Assembly (NCBI RefSeq): GCF_001274535.1
Contig: NZ_CP012410.1
Coordinates: 2,329,126 to 2,393,125, forward strand
Length of the DNA stretch: 64,000 nucleotides
DNA from: Leptotrichia sp. oral taxon 212
Lineage (GTDB): Bacteria > Fusobacteriota > Fusobacteriia > Fusobacteriales > Leptotrichiaceae
Direction of reading: 5' to 3'
Below, one piece after another: positions 1 through 8,659 of the stretch (position 1 is its first letter; each line of letters begins with the position of its first letter). The notes below the pieces were generated by a model. That model was not told the DNA's origin, did no database searches, and worked only from the letters and a program-made list of their open reading frames with translations. The position numbers and the translations under genes were made by a program.

Positions 1-62
1 TGCAAATTTTAATTTCCATGTGTCTTATGTTCTGTGCATCTTTTATATTCTAATTACAGCTA

Positions 63-590
63 TTATTCTGGATTATTTCCATTTCCATAATAATTTTCAA
101 ATTCTGACTTCCTTATTATCCGCTGGTTACTGCTCCCCCTGAATTTAAGTGCAGGAGAATAGAGTTCCTTTATGAAAAGGCCGTCCACCAGAACATCTAT
201 GTACTTCAGGCAGGCTTTCCTTTCCCTGTTTTCCAATATATCTTCTATCGTATACCCTGTATAGACCCATATATTTTTCCCTGTCTTTTTCTTTAAAAAT
301 TTTAGCACTTCAAACATTTCGACGGGATTAAATAAGGGATCTCCTCCGCTTACTGTAATCCCGTCGAGCAGCTCATTACTGTTTATTTCTTCCGCAATTT
401 CCTCAAGTTTCCCATATGTAAGTTTTTCTCCATTACATGGATTCCAGGACTCCTCATTATGACATCCGGGGCAGGCATGCGGACATCCTGAAAAATATAT
501 GGAATATCTCAGTCCCTCCCCATCAACTATTGTTTCCCTGTATATTCCGAGTATCCTTAATGTAAATTCTTTTTTCTTCACAGTTTCCAT
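63..590 (-). CDS. nrdG: Anaerobic ribonucleoside-triphosphate reductase activating protein
   Basis: This radical-SAM enzyme installs the glycyl radical on NrdD using S-adenosylmethionine and a 4Fe-4S cluster. The cluster motif CX3CX2C is visible as CPHACPGC near residue 36, followed by the family's glycine-rich SVSGGDP-type segment (VSGGDPLF) near residue 80. The 175-residue length is normal for NrdG. The ATG lies four bases beyond the nrdD stop on the same strand, so the two are one operon with NrdG made from the distal cistron. Assignment is firm from motif, length and neighbour. Confidence 0.96.
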   Translation of the reverse strand: METVKKKEFTLRILGIYRETIVDGEGLRYSIYFSGCPHACPGCHNEESWNPCNGEKLTYGKLEEIAEEINSNELLDGITVSGGDPLFNPVEMFEVLKFLKKKTGKNIWVYTGYTIEDILENRERKACLKYIDVLVDGLFIKELYSPALKFRGSSNQRIIRKSEFENYYGNGNNPE

Positions 591-594
591 GGCA

Positions 595-2787
595 TCACTT
601 CATTCCATGTTTCACTCTGTCTTTTTCTTCAGCTTTCTTTGCACTGTTCCAGCTGTCGAGATCTCCGGTCAGATACCCTGTTATTCTTCTTATTTTGGAT
701 ATGTTATGACTTCCGCATACAGGACATTCGTTTCCTATTATTGTTTCCGTACCGCAGTCCCTGCATTTATCAACCGGGTGGTTTATTGAACCGTATCCGA
801 TACCTGTATCTTTCATCACTTTCACAATTTTCAGTATTACACTTACATTTTTTCTTGCTTCCCCGTCAAGTTCCACATATGTAATGTGTCCTCCTGTAGT
901 CAGCTTATGAAACGGTGCCTCTTTTCTTATTTTATCAAATATTCCTATATTTTCCTTCACATCAATATGAAAGGAGTTTACATAATAATCCCTGTCTGTA
1001 ACGTCTGCTATTTCTCCGAATTTTTCCCTGTCAAGTCTTAGAAATCTTCCTGCCAGACTTTCTGCAGGAGTTGCCAGGATAGAATAGTTCAGTCCATATT
1101 TCTGTTTCAGTTCATCAGCAATCCCATTCATCATTTTTACAGTATCATAAAGAGTGCTGTACGCCAGATCACTGCTTCCATGATCCACATCAAAAAGAGC
1201 ATACATTGCATTTGAACCTCCCACAAATCCTATTCCAAGCGTACCTGAAAGCAGGACATCCCCAAGTTCACTGTTTGAATCTGTATCAACCATTCCTTTC
1301 CATAAATTATTTGCCCTCATGAAAGGGAACTGTTTTGCCAGTGCAGTTCTTTGAAAACTGTATCTCTCATACAGCTGTTCTGCAGTAAAATATGTCATTT
1401 CCTTAACTTTTTCCTGAAAACCTTTTACAAGAAGTTCACATTTTTTATTTATTTCTTCCTGCTCATCAGAAAACTTTCCTTCCTGTTTCATTTCTTCTAT
1501 TTCTTTTTCAACTTTTCTTCTTACTTCAATGGCAATTCTTGGGAAGTTGATGCTTGTAAAGGAAAGGTTTCCTCTTCCAAGACTTGTCTTTTCCCCATGC
1601 AGATTTTCAAAAACCCTTGTTCTGCATCCCATTGTTGCCACTTCATATCTGTATTTTAAAGGATCATTTATATCCCATTTTTCATGTCTGTTAAACTCCG
1701 TATCAAGGAATACAAAGTTCGGAAAAAGCCGTCTGCTCGTTGTATGGCATGAAAGCAGAAGCAGGTCAAAATTAGGTGCCTTAAATTTTTTCCCGTTTTC
1801 TTTTTTTCCAAAATCAGCCGCAAGACTTTCAATATCCCCGTTCAGTTCTTCAGCCGTCTGATTCATCACTTCGTCAAAATTTTCCATTGCATATCTGTAA
1901 TCTTCTTCTGTATAGTTAACTCCTTCCTTAACTTTGAAAATCTGAATAGGAAATATAGGAGTTTCCCTCTTTCCAAGTCCATCCTCAGTAGCCTTCAGGA
2001 GTTCCCTTATCACCATTCTTCCTTCCTCGGAAGTGTCTGTTCCGTAGTTTATTGAAGAAAATACAACCTGATTTCCTCCACGTGAGTGCATTGTGTTAAG
2101 ATTGTGCAGAAACCCTTCCATTGCCTGATATGTTTCAAGCCTTGTATCATCGTAGGCAATCTCCATCAGTCTTTTTATCTGATCCTCAGGTATTTTAAAA
2201 TGTTCAGCTGTTTCCGTAATCATTCTGTCATCAGGTAATATTGTATGTATGTTCTCATTTATGAAAGATTTTACTTCCCTGTTTGTTTCATCAACATAAT
2301 CCAATGAGAGAAAACTCAATATTCTATATCTGAAATGTCTACGGAATGATTTCAGAACACCTTTTGCCATGTAAAAATCAAACGCCGGAATTGACTGTCC
2401 GCCGTGCTGTTCATTCTGGTTTGTCTGAAATATTATAGTGGCCAGTGTGGCATAAGTTGTTATACTTTTAGCTTCCCTTATGAAGCCATGTTTTGTCTGG
2501 AATCCATGCTCAAACATGTCTGCCAGGTCATACTGAAGGCATGTTGTTGTCTTGCTTGGATAATAATCCAGGTCATGAATATGTATTTCACCATTGTTGT
2601 GCGCTTCCTTGAATTCAGGAGAAACAAGATTTTCCAAGGTATACATCTTCGACACTTCACTTGCAAACCTCATCATCTGACCTGCCGGAGTCATCGAAGA
2701 CATATTGGCATTTTCATTATTTACGTCGTTCTTCTCGACTGTAACTATTCCGTCAATTATATTTTTCAGAGTTTCAGATATTTGCAT
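595..2787 (-). CDS. nrdD: Anaerobic (class III) ribonucleoside-triphosphate reductase
   Basis: This enzyme reduces ribonucleoside triphosphates to deoxy forms under anaerobic conditions. Seen in the 730-residue product: the finger-loop cysteine region TTTCLQYDL near residue 83, a second conserved cysteine in MGCRTRV near 388, a zinc site made of two CX2C pairs around 673-690, and the glycyl-radical segment RITGYL near 704. The N terminus reaches the catalytic core after only about 30 residues. The usual N-terminal ATP-cone of about 100 residues, which mediates dATP inhibition, is therefore absent. Control probably lies at transcription: two NrdR-like boxes sit at its promoter. Confidence 0.97.
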   Translation of the reverse strand: MQISETLKNIIDGIVTVEKNDVNNENANMSSMTPAGQMMRFASEVSKMYTLENLVSPEFKEAHNNGEIHIHDLDYYPSKTTTCLQYDLADMFEHGFQTKHGFIREAKSITTYATLATIIFQTNQNEQHGGQSIPAFDFYMAKGVLKSFRRHFRYRILSFLSLDYVDETNREVKSFINENIHTILPDDRMITETAEHFKIPEDQIKRLMEIAYDDTRLETYQAMEGFLHNLNTMHSRGGNQVVFSSINYGTDTSEEGRMVIRELLKATEDGLGKRETPIFPIQIFKVKEGVNYTEEDYRYAMENFDEVMNQTAEELNGDIESLAADFGKKENGKKFKAPNFDLLLLSCHTTSRRLFPNFVFLDTEFNRHEKWDINDPLKYRYEVATMGCRTRVFENLHGEKTSLGRGNLSFTSINFPRIAIEVRRKVEKEIEEMKQEGKFSDEQEEINKKCELLVKGFQEKVKEMTYFTAEQLYERYSFQRTALAKQFPFMRANNLWKGMVDTDSNSELGDVLLSGTLGIGFVGGSNAMYALFDVDHGSSDLAYSTLYDTVKMMNGIADELKQKYGLNYSILATPAESLAGRFLRLDREKFGEIADVTDRDYYVNSFHIDVKENIGIFDKIRKEAPFHKLTTGGHITYVELDGEARKNVSVILKIVKVMKDTGIGYGSINHPVDKCRDCGTETIIGNECPVCGSHNISKIRRITGYLTGDLDSWNSAKKAEEKDRVKHGMK

Positions 2788-2874
2788 TGTTATTTCCTCC
2801 CAATATTACCTAATCTATTTAATCCATTATTTCAATTTTTTCTGTTTTTTTAGTATTCCAAGCTTTTCTTAGAA

Positions 2875-2921
2875 ATACCATATGTAGTCTCTTTTATAAA
2901 ATATAACACAATATTTAGTAT
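2875..2921. promoter_or_regulatory. Tandem NrdR boxes
   Basis: Two 16-base sites match the NrdR box consensus ACACWATATATWGTGT. The site at 2906-2921 (ACACAATATTTAGTAT) matches 14 of 16 positions, and the site at 2875-2890 (ATACCATATGTAGTCT) matches 12 of 16. Their starts are 31 bp apart, about three helical turns, which is the spacing expected for cooperative NrdR binding. One site fills the promoter spacer and the other lies just downstream of the -10, so binding should repress nrdDG. Confidence 0.75.
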
Positions 2922-2928
2922 TTTTCAA
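2900..2928 (-). promoter_or_regulatory. Promoter of nrdDG
   Basis: Read on the minus strand, TTGAAA (2928-2923) is followed after exactly 17 bases by TATATT (2905-2900). This is a good sigma-70-type promoter about 115 bases upstream of the nrdD ATG. The 17-base spacer is almost wholly occupied by an NrdR-like box. The promoter is read from sequence only. Confidence 0.65.
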
Positions 2929-3073
2929 GTTTTAAATACTTAAATTTTTCAGGTTAGAAACCATCTAAAATTGACCTTATTTCTAACAAAAAATAAAGAC
3001 TAAAAAATAATAGTCTGTTTACTAATATTTAATAATCTTTAATTTTATATTTTATAATAATTTTTTTATAACA

Positions 3074-3565
3074 CTACTTTCCTGAAAGGAAAAATCCTAT
3101 CTGAGCCAGTATTGCAGAGCCAAGATATGTTCCCAGAAATACAAATATTCCAACAATTGCTATTTTCCACGATACCTTTCTAAGATCACCCAGCCTGTCA
3201 GCTACGGACATTCCCGCATAAGTCAGAATCGGTGTTGTAATTGACAGAAAATCTACAGAATTTATGGCTTCAATAACCTGAGGGGAAACTACACATACAG
3301 CAAGTGAAACCATTGAAACCCATCCTAAAATAGGAAAATCCTTTATTATTTTTATTGGCAACTTCTGTACAAGTCCATGAATAAATATTCCTAAAATCGA
3401 GAATACCCCTAAAATTACAAGTCCAAATATAGTCTCTTTTGTAATTGGTGTTGATTTGGGATTTTTAAATAGCTTTACCCACTGGGTAAATAAAATAAGT
3501 GAAAGGCTCATTACCAGTGTCAGTACTATTTTTACATATTCCTGTCTGTTATTATTTTCTGCCAT
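3074..3565 (-). CDS. Small multi-pass membrane protein, partner of DUF3100 protein
   Basis: This 163-residue protein has about four hydrophobic segments (roughly residues 10-28, 45-64, 78-98 and 130-158) and no catalytic motif I recognise. Its start overlaps the end of the DUF3100 gene, so the two are translationally coupled and probably form one membrane complex. It is the last gene of the M20 peptidase operon. A role as the small subunit of a transporter for the peptidase substrate is inference from context. Confidence 0.6.
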   Translation of the reverse strand: MAENNNRQEYVKIVLTLVMSLSLILFTQWVKLFKNPKSTPITKETIFGLVILGVFSILGIFIHGLVQKLPIKIIKDFPILGWVSMVSLAVCVVSPQVIEAINSVDFLSITTPILTYAGMSVADRLGDLRKVSWKIAIVGIFVFLGTYLGSAILAQIGFFLSGK

Positions 3566-4358
3566 CTTTCTTCCCCTCCTTAGTCAATTTTGAATACATG
3601 AATCTCTGCAGCGGAACTGCCAGAAATACCATTGTAAAAGTGCCTATAAAACTTGTAAGCAGCTGACTTGCCGCAGCGTAGGCCCTTATAGTCTCCTTCA
3701 GTTGAGGATATACTGCCGCAAGACTTGAGCTGGCTCCTGTCATCATACTTGCAGAACCCATTCCTGACGCTATGGCAAGTGCTTCGGGACTTAGTCCCAT
3801 AAATGTAAACAGAGGCGCCACTATACTGAAAAATAGCGCTCCAAAAAGAGTTCCGAATATGTACATTGCAAGAACTCCTTCACCTTCAGGTGAATTCAGC
3901 GTGTATTTTTCCGAAATATATGCCAGCTCCCCTTCCCTTCCAAGTCCAAGAGTCGAACCTATCGCTTCTCTTCTCAGACCTATAAGTACAGCTACAGGGA
4001 GACCTAAAACTATTGTTCCGAGATTCCCTATTTCCTGTATAAGAAATATCCATCCTATTGACAGGATATCCTTAAGTTTCGGTGCCACATCAGCTCCATA
4101 TTTGGCCATAAGCGGAAGCATTATTATTATCAGATATTTCCCTGAAAATTTAACATTCTCTTCCGAATATATTTTCTTTATAATGCCTTTTCTCAGACCT
4201 TTCATTGCAAACAGCATTGTAATGGCAAGGGCAAACACAAGAGGAAGGAATCCTATTCTGACTTTTCCTACCATTATCGCCCTTATTCCAATCATTTCAG
4301 CAATAAGTATTACAACTACTGAAAATACAAGCAAATAAATAAAATTCTTATTTTTCAT
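3552..4358 (-). CDS. DUF3100-type integral membrane protein
   Basis: This 268-residue, strongly hydrophobic protein has about eight membrane segments and resembles the DUF3100 family, whose function is not established. The start is placed at 4358 because an AAGGAG ribosome site lies just upstream. A farther ATG at 4379 lies inside the upstream gene and has no such site. It overlaps the end of the M20 gene and is followed by an overlapping small membrane gene. A conserved-looking GSASMMTGASSS segment near residue 205 resembles a transporter re-entrant loop. Transport of a peptide-like or amidated substrate is inferred. Confidence 0.7.
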   Translation of the reverse strand: MKNKNFIYLLVFSVVVILIAEMIGIRAIMVGKVRIGFLPLVFALAITMLFAMKGLRKGIIKKIYSEENVKFSGKYLIIIMLPLMAKYGADVAPKLKDILSIGWIFLIQEIGNLGTIVLGLPVAVLIGLRREAIGSTLGLGREGELAYISEKYTLNSPEGEGVLAMYIFGTLFGALFFSIVAPLFTFMGLSPEALAIASGMGSASMMTGASSSLAAVYPQLKETIRAYAAASQLLTSFIGTFTMVFLAVPLQRFMYSKLTKEGKKDGRK

Positions 4359-5625
4359 TTCCTTCTCCTTCCAGTTCATTTATTACTTTTTCATATTCTT
4401 CAAAACTTTTTCTGTACAGCTTGTTTTTATCAACTTTTCCTGACATCCTCTTCATTACCTTGAAAACAAATTCAGGAAATATGGAAAATATATATTCAGG
4501 ATCTTCATCTATAAAATCATCCCCATGTATTGTTCCTTTGAATCCGCTATATCCTATCTGAATACATGGAAACATGTACGAAAGGTCTCCGATATCCCCT
4601 GCCGCACTTATTGCCCTGCCGGTTATTATATCTTCAATTTCAGGAGATTCCCCGAATTCATTCATCACAAACTCTGAAAGGTATCTGTCCTGTTTAAAAG
4701 GAAGATATCCCATCTGTGTCTCTGCAGTCACTTTTCCTGATAAGGACAGTGCCGCTCCTTTTGCAGCATTATCAAGTTTTTTTGCTCCTTCAAGCATATA
4801 CTCCACAGATTGTGCACGAAAATCTGTTCCCACTTTTATTGACTGAGGAATAACATTGACACCCATCTTATGTTCTAAAATCACAGGATTCATCCTTACC
4901 ATTTCCTTTTCCTCAAAATGCTGTCTCAAAAGACCTACAGCCACGTTAAAGACAGTGGACATGCTATAGGCATTAATTCCCTGCTGAGGGGCAAAACCTG
5001 CGTGGGCCGCCTTCCCTTCAAAAGTATAATTTTTATACATGAAGCCTGCCAAATCTGAATTTATTTCCACCGTTCTTTTTTCATATTTTCCACCCATTGA
5101 ATGCACTGCTATTCCAAAGTCGAACTCATCAAAAATACCTAGCCTCATTGCTTCGGGTTTCCCGCCAAAATATTTTATTTTCCCTTCCTGTTTCAGTTTT
5201 TTCCTGTATTCAAGATCTAAAAATTCTTCTGCAGGAACGAAAATAAAACTTATATTATAACCGATATTCCTGTACTCTTCCCTCAATACCAGTTCCTTAA
5301 ACAGTGTCAGGGCAATCGCAACCTGGGAATAATGTCCGCAGTTGTGTGCCGCGCCGGTTTCACTGTCAGCGTGAAAATGAGTAGGAGTATACACTGCATC
5401 AAGTTCCACAATAAATGCCATATTCAGTTGGTTTTCCGATTTTTTTGGCAAATTTACTTTAAGTCCCGTTCCTGAAAATTTTTCAATTTTCATGTCAGGA
5501 CAGTATTTTAATATAAATTCCTCAACTATTCTTGAAGTCCTGAATTCCTTATACCCCAGTTCAGGATGCAAATAAATATCCTTTGCAATGGAATAGATCT
5601 CTTCATAATTTGTCTTAAAACTCAT
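4348..5625 (-). CDS. M20-family amidohydrolase/peptidase
   Basis: This is a cytoplasmic metal-dependent hydrolase of the M20D type (aminoacylase/amidohydrolase-like), 425 residues. Visible metal-site elements are NCGHY near residue 96, PAEEF near 134, the VHSMGG histidine near 162 and a late histidine in GTIHGDDF near 380. No signal peptide is seen. It heads an operon with a DUF3100 membrane protein and a small membrane partner, suggesting import and then hydrolysis of an N-acyl or dipeptide substrate. The ATG lacks a clear ribosome site and instead follows a structured leader (5634-5690), so translation may be regulated. Confidence 0.82.
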   Translation of the reverse strand: MSFKTNYEEIYSIAKDIYLHPELGYKEFRTSRIVEEFILKYCPDMKIEKFSGTGLKVNLPKKSENQLNMAFIVELDAVYTPTHFHADSETGAAHNCGHYSQVAIALTLFKELVLREEYRNIGYNISFIFVPAEEFLDLEYRKKLKQEGKIKYFGGKPEAMRLGIFDEFDFGIAVHSMGGKYEKRTVEINSDLAGFMYKNYTFEGKAAHAGFAPQQGINAYSMSTVFNVAVGLLRQHFEEKEMVRMNPVILEHKMGVNVIPQSIKVGTDFRAQSVEYMLEGAKKLDNAAKGAALSLSGKVTAETQMGYLPFKQDRYLSEFVMNEFGESPEIEDIITGRAISAAGDIGDLSYMFPCIQIGYSGFKGTIHGDDFIDEDPEYIFSIFPEFVFKVMKRMSGKVDKNKLYRKSFEEYEKVINELEGEGNEK

Positions 5626-5633
5626 CTGCTGCC

Positions 5634-5690
5634 ATAATCCGATTAAAAGTAATATGACGAAAGCCGTCCTGTTTAACTTTATCGGATTAT
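5634..5690 (-). promoter_or_regulatory. Structured leader of the M20 peptidase operon
   Basis: A perfect 10-bp inverted repeat (ATAATCCGAT at 5634-5643 and ATCGGATTAT at 5681-5690) encloses a second small hairpin, GACG..CGTC at 5658-5670. It ends only about 9 bases from the start codon of the peptidase gene. In the mRNA this would form a long stem with an inner hairpin directly at the ribosome-loading region. I do not recognise it as a known riboswitch class. Confidence 0.5.
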
Positions 5691-5819
5691 TTTCCTCCCT
5701 TCCTTTGAATTATATGTGTAATTTATCCTAGCACATTTCAAAGTTCTTATCAAGAAACTTCATAAAATATTTTTATCATTATTTTTTTATTAATTGAAGT
5801 CTCTTCATATAATAAAATC

Positions 5820-5847
5820 TTGACTTTTAAAATTATCAAGGTAAAAT
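5820..5847 (+). promoter_or_regulatory. Promoter of the iron-type ABC importer
   Basis: TTGACT (5820-5825), a 16-base spacer and TAAAAT (5842-5847) form a sigma-70-type promoter 36 bases before the substrate-binding-protein gene. A short palindrome (CTTGA...TCAAG, arms 5819-5823 and 5836-5840) covers the spacer and may be an operator. An AAGGAG-type ribosome site at 5871-5877 follows. Confidence 0.6.
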
Positions 5848-5882
5848 AATACTGACAAATTTTTTAGAGAGAAGGAGAGAAT

Positions 5883-6935
5883 ATGAAAAAAAGAATTCTG
5901 TTACTATTAGTAACTTTAGTACTTTTAACTTTGACAGCTTGCGGAAAAAAAGGGGAATCAGGTTCTTCTGATGAAAAAAATGCTGAAATCAAAGGAAAAA
6001 TTGTTATCTACACTTCAATGTATGAAGATATTATTGACAATGTAAAGGAAAAACTTAAAAAAGATTTTCCTAATCTGGAAGTTGAGTTCTTCCAAGGTGG
6101 AACAGGAACACTTCAATCAAAAATCGTTGCAGAAATGCAGGCAAATAAATTAGGCGCAGACATGCTTATGGTTGCTGAGCCTTCATACTCACTGGAATTA
6201 AAGGAAAAAGGTGTGTTACACGCCTATGTTTCAAAAAATGCTGAAAATCTTGCACTTGACTATGACAAGGAAGGATACTGGTATCCTGTACGTATTTTAA
6301 ATATGGTTTTAGCATATAACCCTGACAAATTCAAAAAGGAAGACCTTGCACAATCTTTCGATGAATTTGCAAAAAAACCGAATTTAGCAGGAAAAGTTTC
6401 TATTCCTGATCCATTAAAATCAGGAACAGCTTTAGCCGCAGTATCAGCATTGACTGATAAATATGGGGAAGGGTACTTTGAAAGTCTTTCAAAACAGAAA
6501 GCAGTTGTAGAATCAGGTTCTGTTGCAGTTACAAAGCTTGAAACAGGTGAAGCTGCGCAAATTATGATACTGGAAGAATCAATTCTTAAAAAGAGACAGG
6601 AAGAAAACTCAAAACTTGAAGTAATCTACCCTACTGACGGAATTATCGCAATTCCAAGTACAATAATGACTGTAAAGGAAGAAATGTCACCTAATAAAAA
6701 CATAAAAGCGGCAGAAGCTTTAACTGACTGGTTCTTATCTCCTGCAGGACAGGAAGCTATCGTAGAAGGATGGATGCACTCAGTGCTTAAAAATCCTGCA
6801 AAATCTCCTTTTGATGCGAAAGCCACTGCAGAAATACTTGCAGCTGCAATGCCTATCAACTGGGATAAAACTTACCATGACAGAGATAAATTACGTGCAA
6901 TTTTCGAAAAATATATAACAAAAGCGGCAAAATAA
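5883..6935 (+). CDS. Iron(III)-type ABC transporter substrate-binding lipoprotein
   Basis: This is the solute-binding lipoprotein of an ABC importer of the ferric-iron (AfuA/FbpA-like) class. The first 20 residues are a lipoprotein signal ending in lipobox LTAC, with cysteine 20 as the lipid anchor. After a Gly/Ser-rich linker, the mature domain begins with the family-typical GKIVIYTSMYED and continues with the GGTGTLQSKI segment. The 350-residue length fits. It leads a three-gene operon with a fused double permease and an ATPase. The family also includes phosphonate and polyamine binders, so iron is likely but not proven. Confidence 0.85.
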   Translation: MKKRILLLLVTLVLLTLTACGKKGESGSSDEKNAEIKGKIVIYTSMYEDIIDNVKEKLKKDFPNLEVEFFQGGTGTLQSKIVAEMQANKLGADMLMVAEPSYSLELKEKGVLHAYVSKNAENLALDYDKEGYWYPVRILNMVLAYNPDKFKKEDLAQSFDEFAKKPNLAGKVSIPDPLKSGTALAAVSALTDKYGEGYFESLSKQKAVVESGSVAVTKLETGEAAQIMILEESILKKRQEENSKLEVIYPTDGIIAIPSTIMTVKEEMSPNKNIKAAEALTDWFLSPAGQEAIVEGWMHSVLKNPAKSPFDAKATAEILAAAMPINWDKTYHDRDKLRAIFEKYITKAAK

Positions 6936-6967
6936 TTTGTAAATTTTAATTTTGAAAAGAGGAAAAA

Positions 6968-8644
6968 ATGGCAAAAAAATATAACATAGATATAAAGTGG
7001 ATAGTCATACTTGTTGTTGTAGCTTTTCTTGTAATATTTGAAGTTATCCCTTTATCATATTTATTAATCCGTTCACTGTTCCCAAAGGGAAGTTTTTCCC
7101 TGGACTCCTTTAAAAGAGTCTATACTTACGATCTGAACTGGACAGCATTAATAAATACAATAGTAATTTCAGGATTAACAACATTATTTGGAGTTATACT
7201 GGCCTTCCCGCTGGCATTTCTAGTAGGAAGAACAGATATGTACGGTAAGAAGTTCTTCAGAACACTGTTTGTCACAACATATATGGTACCTCCATATGTT
7301 GGTGCGATGGCATGGCTGAGACTTCTGAATCCAAATGCAGGAGTTTTAAATAAGTTTCTTATGCAGGTTTTTAATCTGTCAAAGGCTCCCTTCAATATAT
7401 ATACAATTGGAGGAATAGTATGGGTACTTACGTGTTTCTACTATCCTTATGCATTTATAACAATATCAAGAGCAATGGAAAAAATGGATCCGTCATTGGA
7501 GGAGGCTTCAAAAATATCAGGAGCTTCACCTATTAAGACCCTGATGACCATTACCATTCCAATGATGACTCCGAGCATAATAGCAGCAGGACTTCTTGTA
7601 TTCGTCGCTTCTGCATCGGCATTCGGTATACCTTCGATTATCGGGGCACCAGGACAGATATATACTGTAACTACGCGTATCATCGACTTCGTTCACATAG
7701 GTTCCGAGGAAGGACTTAATGATGCGATGGTGCTGGCAGTATTCCTTATGGCAATAGCAAACATTGTCTTATACGTTACAACTTTTGTAATTGGAAAAAG
7801 ACAGTACATAACAATGAGCGGAAAATCTACAAGACCGAACATAGTGGAACTTGGAAAATGGAGACTGCCGATAACAGTCATTATTTCAATTTTCTCATTC
7901 TTTGTAGTAATTTTGCCTTTTGTTACAGTGGCACTTACTTCCTTCACTGTAAACATGGGAAAACCTATAGGTCTTTCCAATATGTCAATGAGTGCATGGA
8001 ACAAAGTATTTTCAAGAGCTTCCATACTTAGTTCAACTAAAAACAGTATAATTGCCGGACTTGCGGCGGCATTCTTTGGAATTGTGATTTCATGTATAAT
8101 GGCATACCTGTTACAGAGAACTAACGTAAAAGGGAAAAGAATTCCTGACTTCCTTATAACTTTAGGTTCAGGAACTCCAAGTGTTACAATCGCTCTGGCA
8201 TTGATAATATCCATGAGCGGAAAATTCAAGATTAATATTTATAATACACTTACAATAATGATTATAGCTTACATGATAAAATACATGCTTATGGGAATGA
8301 GAACAGTCGTTTCCGCAATGAGCCAGGTTCACCCTTCACTGGAGGAAGCGGCACAGATTTCAGGTGCCAACTGGCTGCGTATGCTGAAGGATGTAACTGT
8401 TCCGTTAATTGGAGCAAGTATCGTTGCAGGATTCTTCCTGATATTTATGCCGTCATTCTATGAACTGACAATGTCAACGTTACTTTATTCATCCAATACA
8501 AAGACAATAGGGTATGAACTGTACATCTACCAGACTTACCATAGTCAGCAGGTGGCAAGCGCCCTTGCAACGGCTATCTTATTATTTGTAATTATAATAA
8601 ACTATCTTTTAAATAAATTGACAAAAGGGCAATTTTCAATATAG
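6968..8644 (+). CDS. Iron(III)-type ABC transporter fused permease
   Basis: This 558-residue inner-membrane permease contains two binding-protein-dependent transport domains in tandem, as in FbpB-like proteins. Each half carries the EAA loop that contacts the ATPase: EEASKISGASP near residue 178 and EEAAQISGANW near 458. About twelve membrane segments are evident. It lies between the binding protein and the ATPase genes with short gaps, so the importer is complete in one operon. Confidence 0.9.
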   Translation: MAKKYNIDIKWIVILVVVAFLVIFEVIPLSYLLIRSLFPKGSFSLDSFKRVYTYDLNWTALINTIVISGLTTLFGVILAFPLAFLVGRTDMYGKKFFRTLFVTTYMVPPYVGAMAWLRLLNPNAGVLNKFLMQVFNLSKAPFNIYTIGGIVWVLTCFYYPYAFITISRAMEKMDPSLEEASKISGASPIKTLMTITIPMMTPSIIAAGLLVFVASASAFGIPSIIGAPGQIYTVTTRIIDFVHIGSEEGLNDAMVLAVFLMAIANIVLYVTTFVIGKRQYITMSGKSTRPNIVELGKWRLPITVIISIFSFFVVILPFVTVALTSFTVNMGKPIGLSNMSMSAWNKVFSRASILSSTKNSIIAGLAAAFFGIVISCIMAYLLQRTNVKGKRIPDFLITLGSGTPSVTIALALIISMSGKFKINIYNTLTIMIIAYMIKYMLMGMRTVVSAMSQVHPSLEEAAQISGANWLRMLKDVTVPLIGASIVAGFFLIFMPSFYELTMSTLLYSSNTKTIGYELYIYQTYHSQQVASALATAILLFVIIINYLLNKLTKGQFSI

Positions 8645-8659
8645 AGCAGGAGGAAAAAT

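Noticed and set aside
1-62. Possible gene fragment at the left window edge
   Set aside because: No open frame, terminator or motif can be supported in these 62 bases.
3772-4338. 188-codon plus-strand frame opposite the DUF3100 gene
   Set aside because: It is a complement shadow of a membrane-protein gene, with no supporting motif.
5760-5850. Fur box at the iron-type importer promoter
   Set aside because: Only fragments such as TATCATTA are seen; no 19-bp dyad approaching the Fur consensus.
7447-8229. Long minus-strand open frames inside the permease gene
   Set aside because: They lie wholly antisense to a well-defined ABC permease, have no ribosome sites and no recognisable domains.
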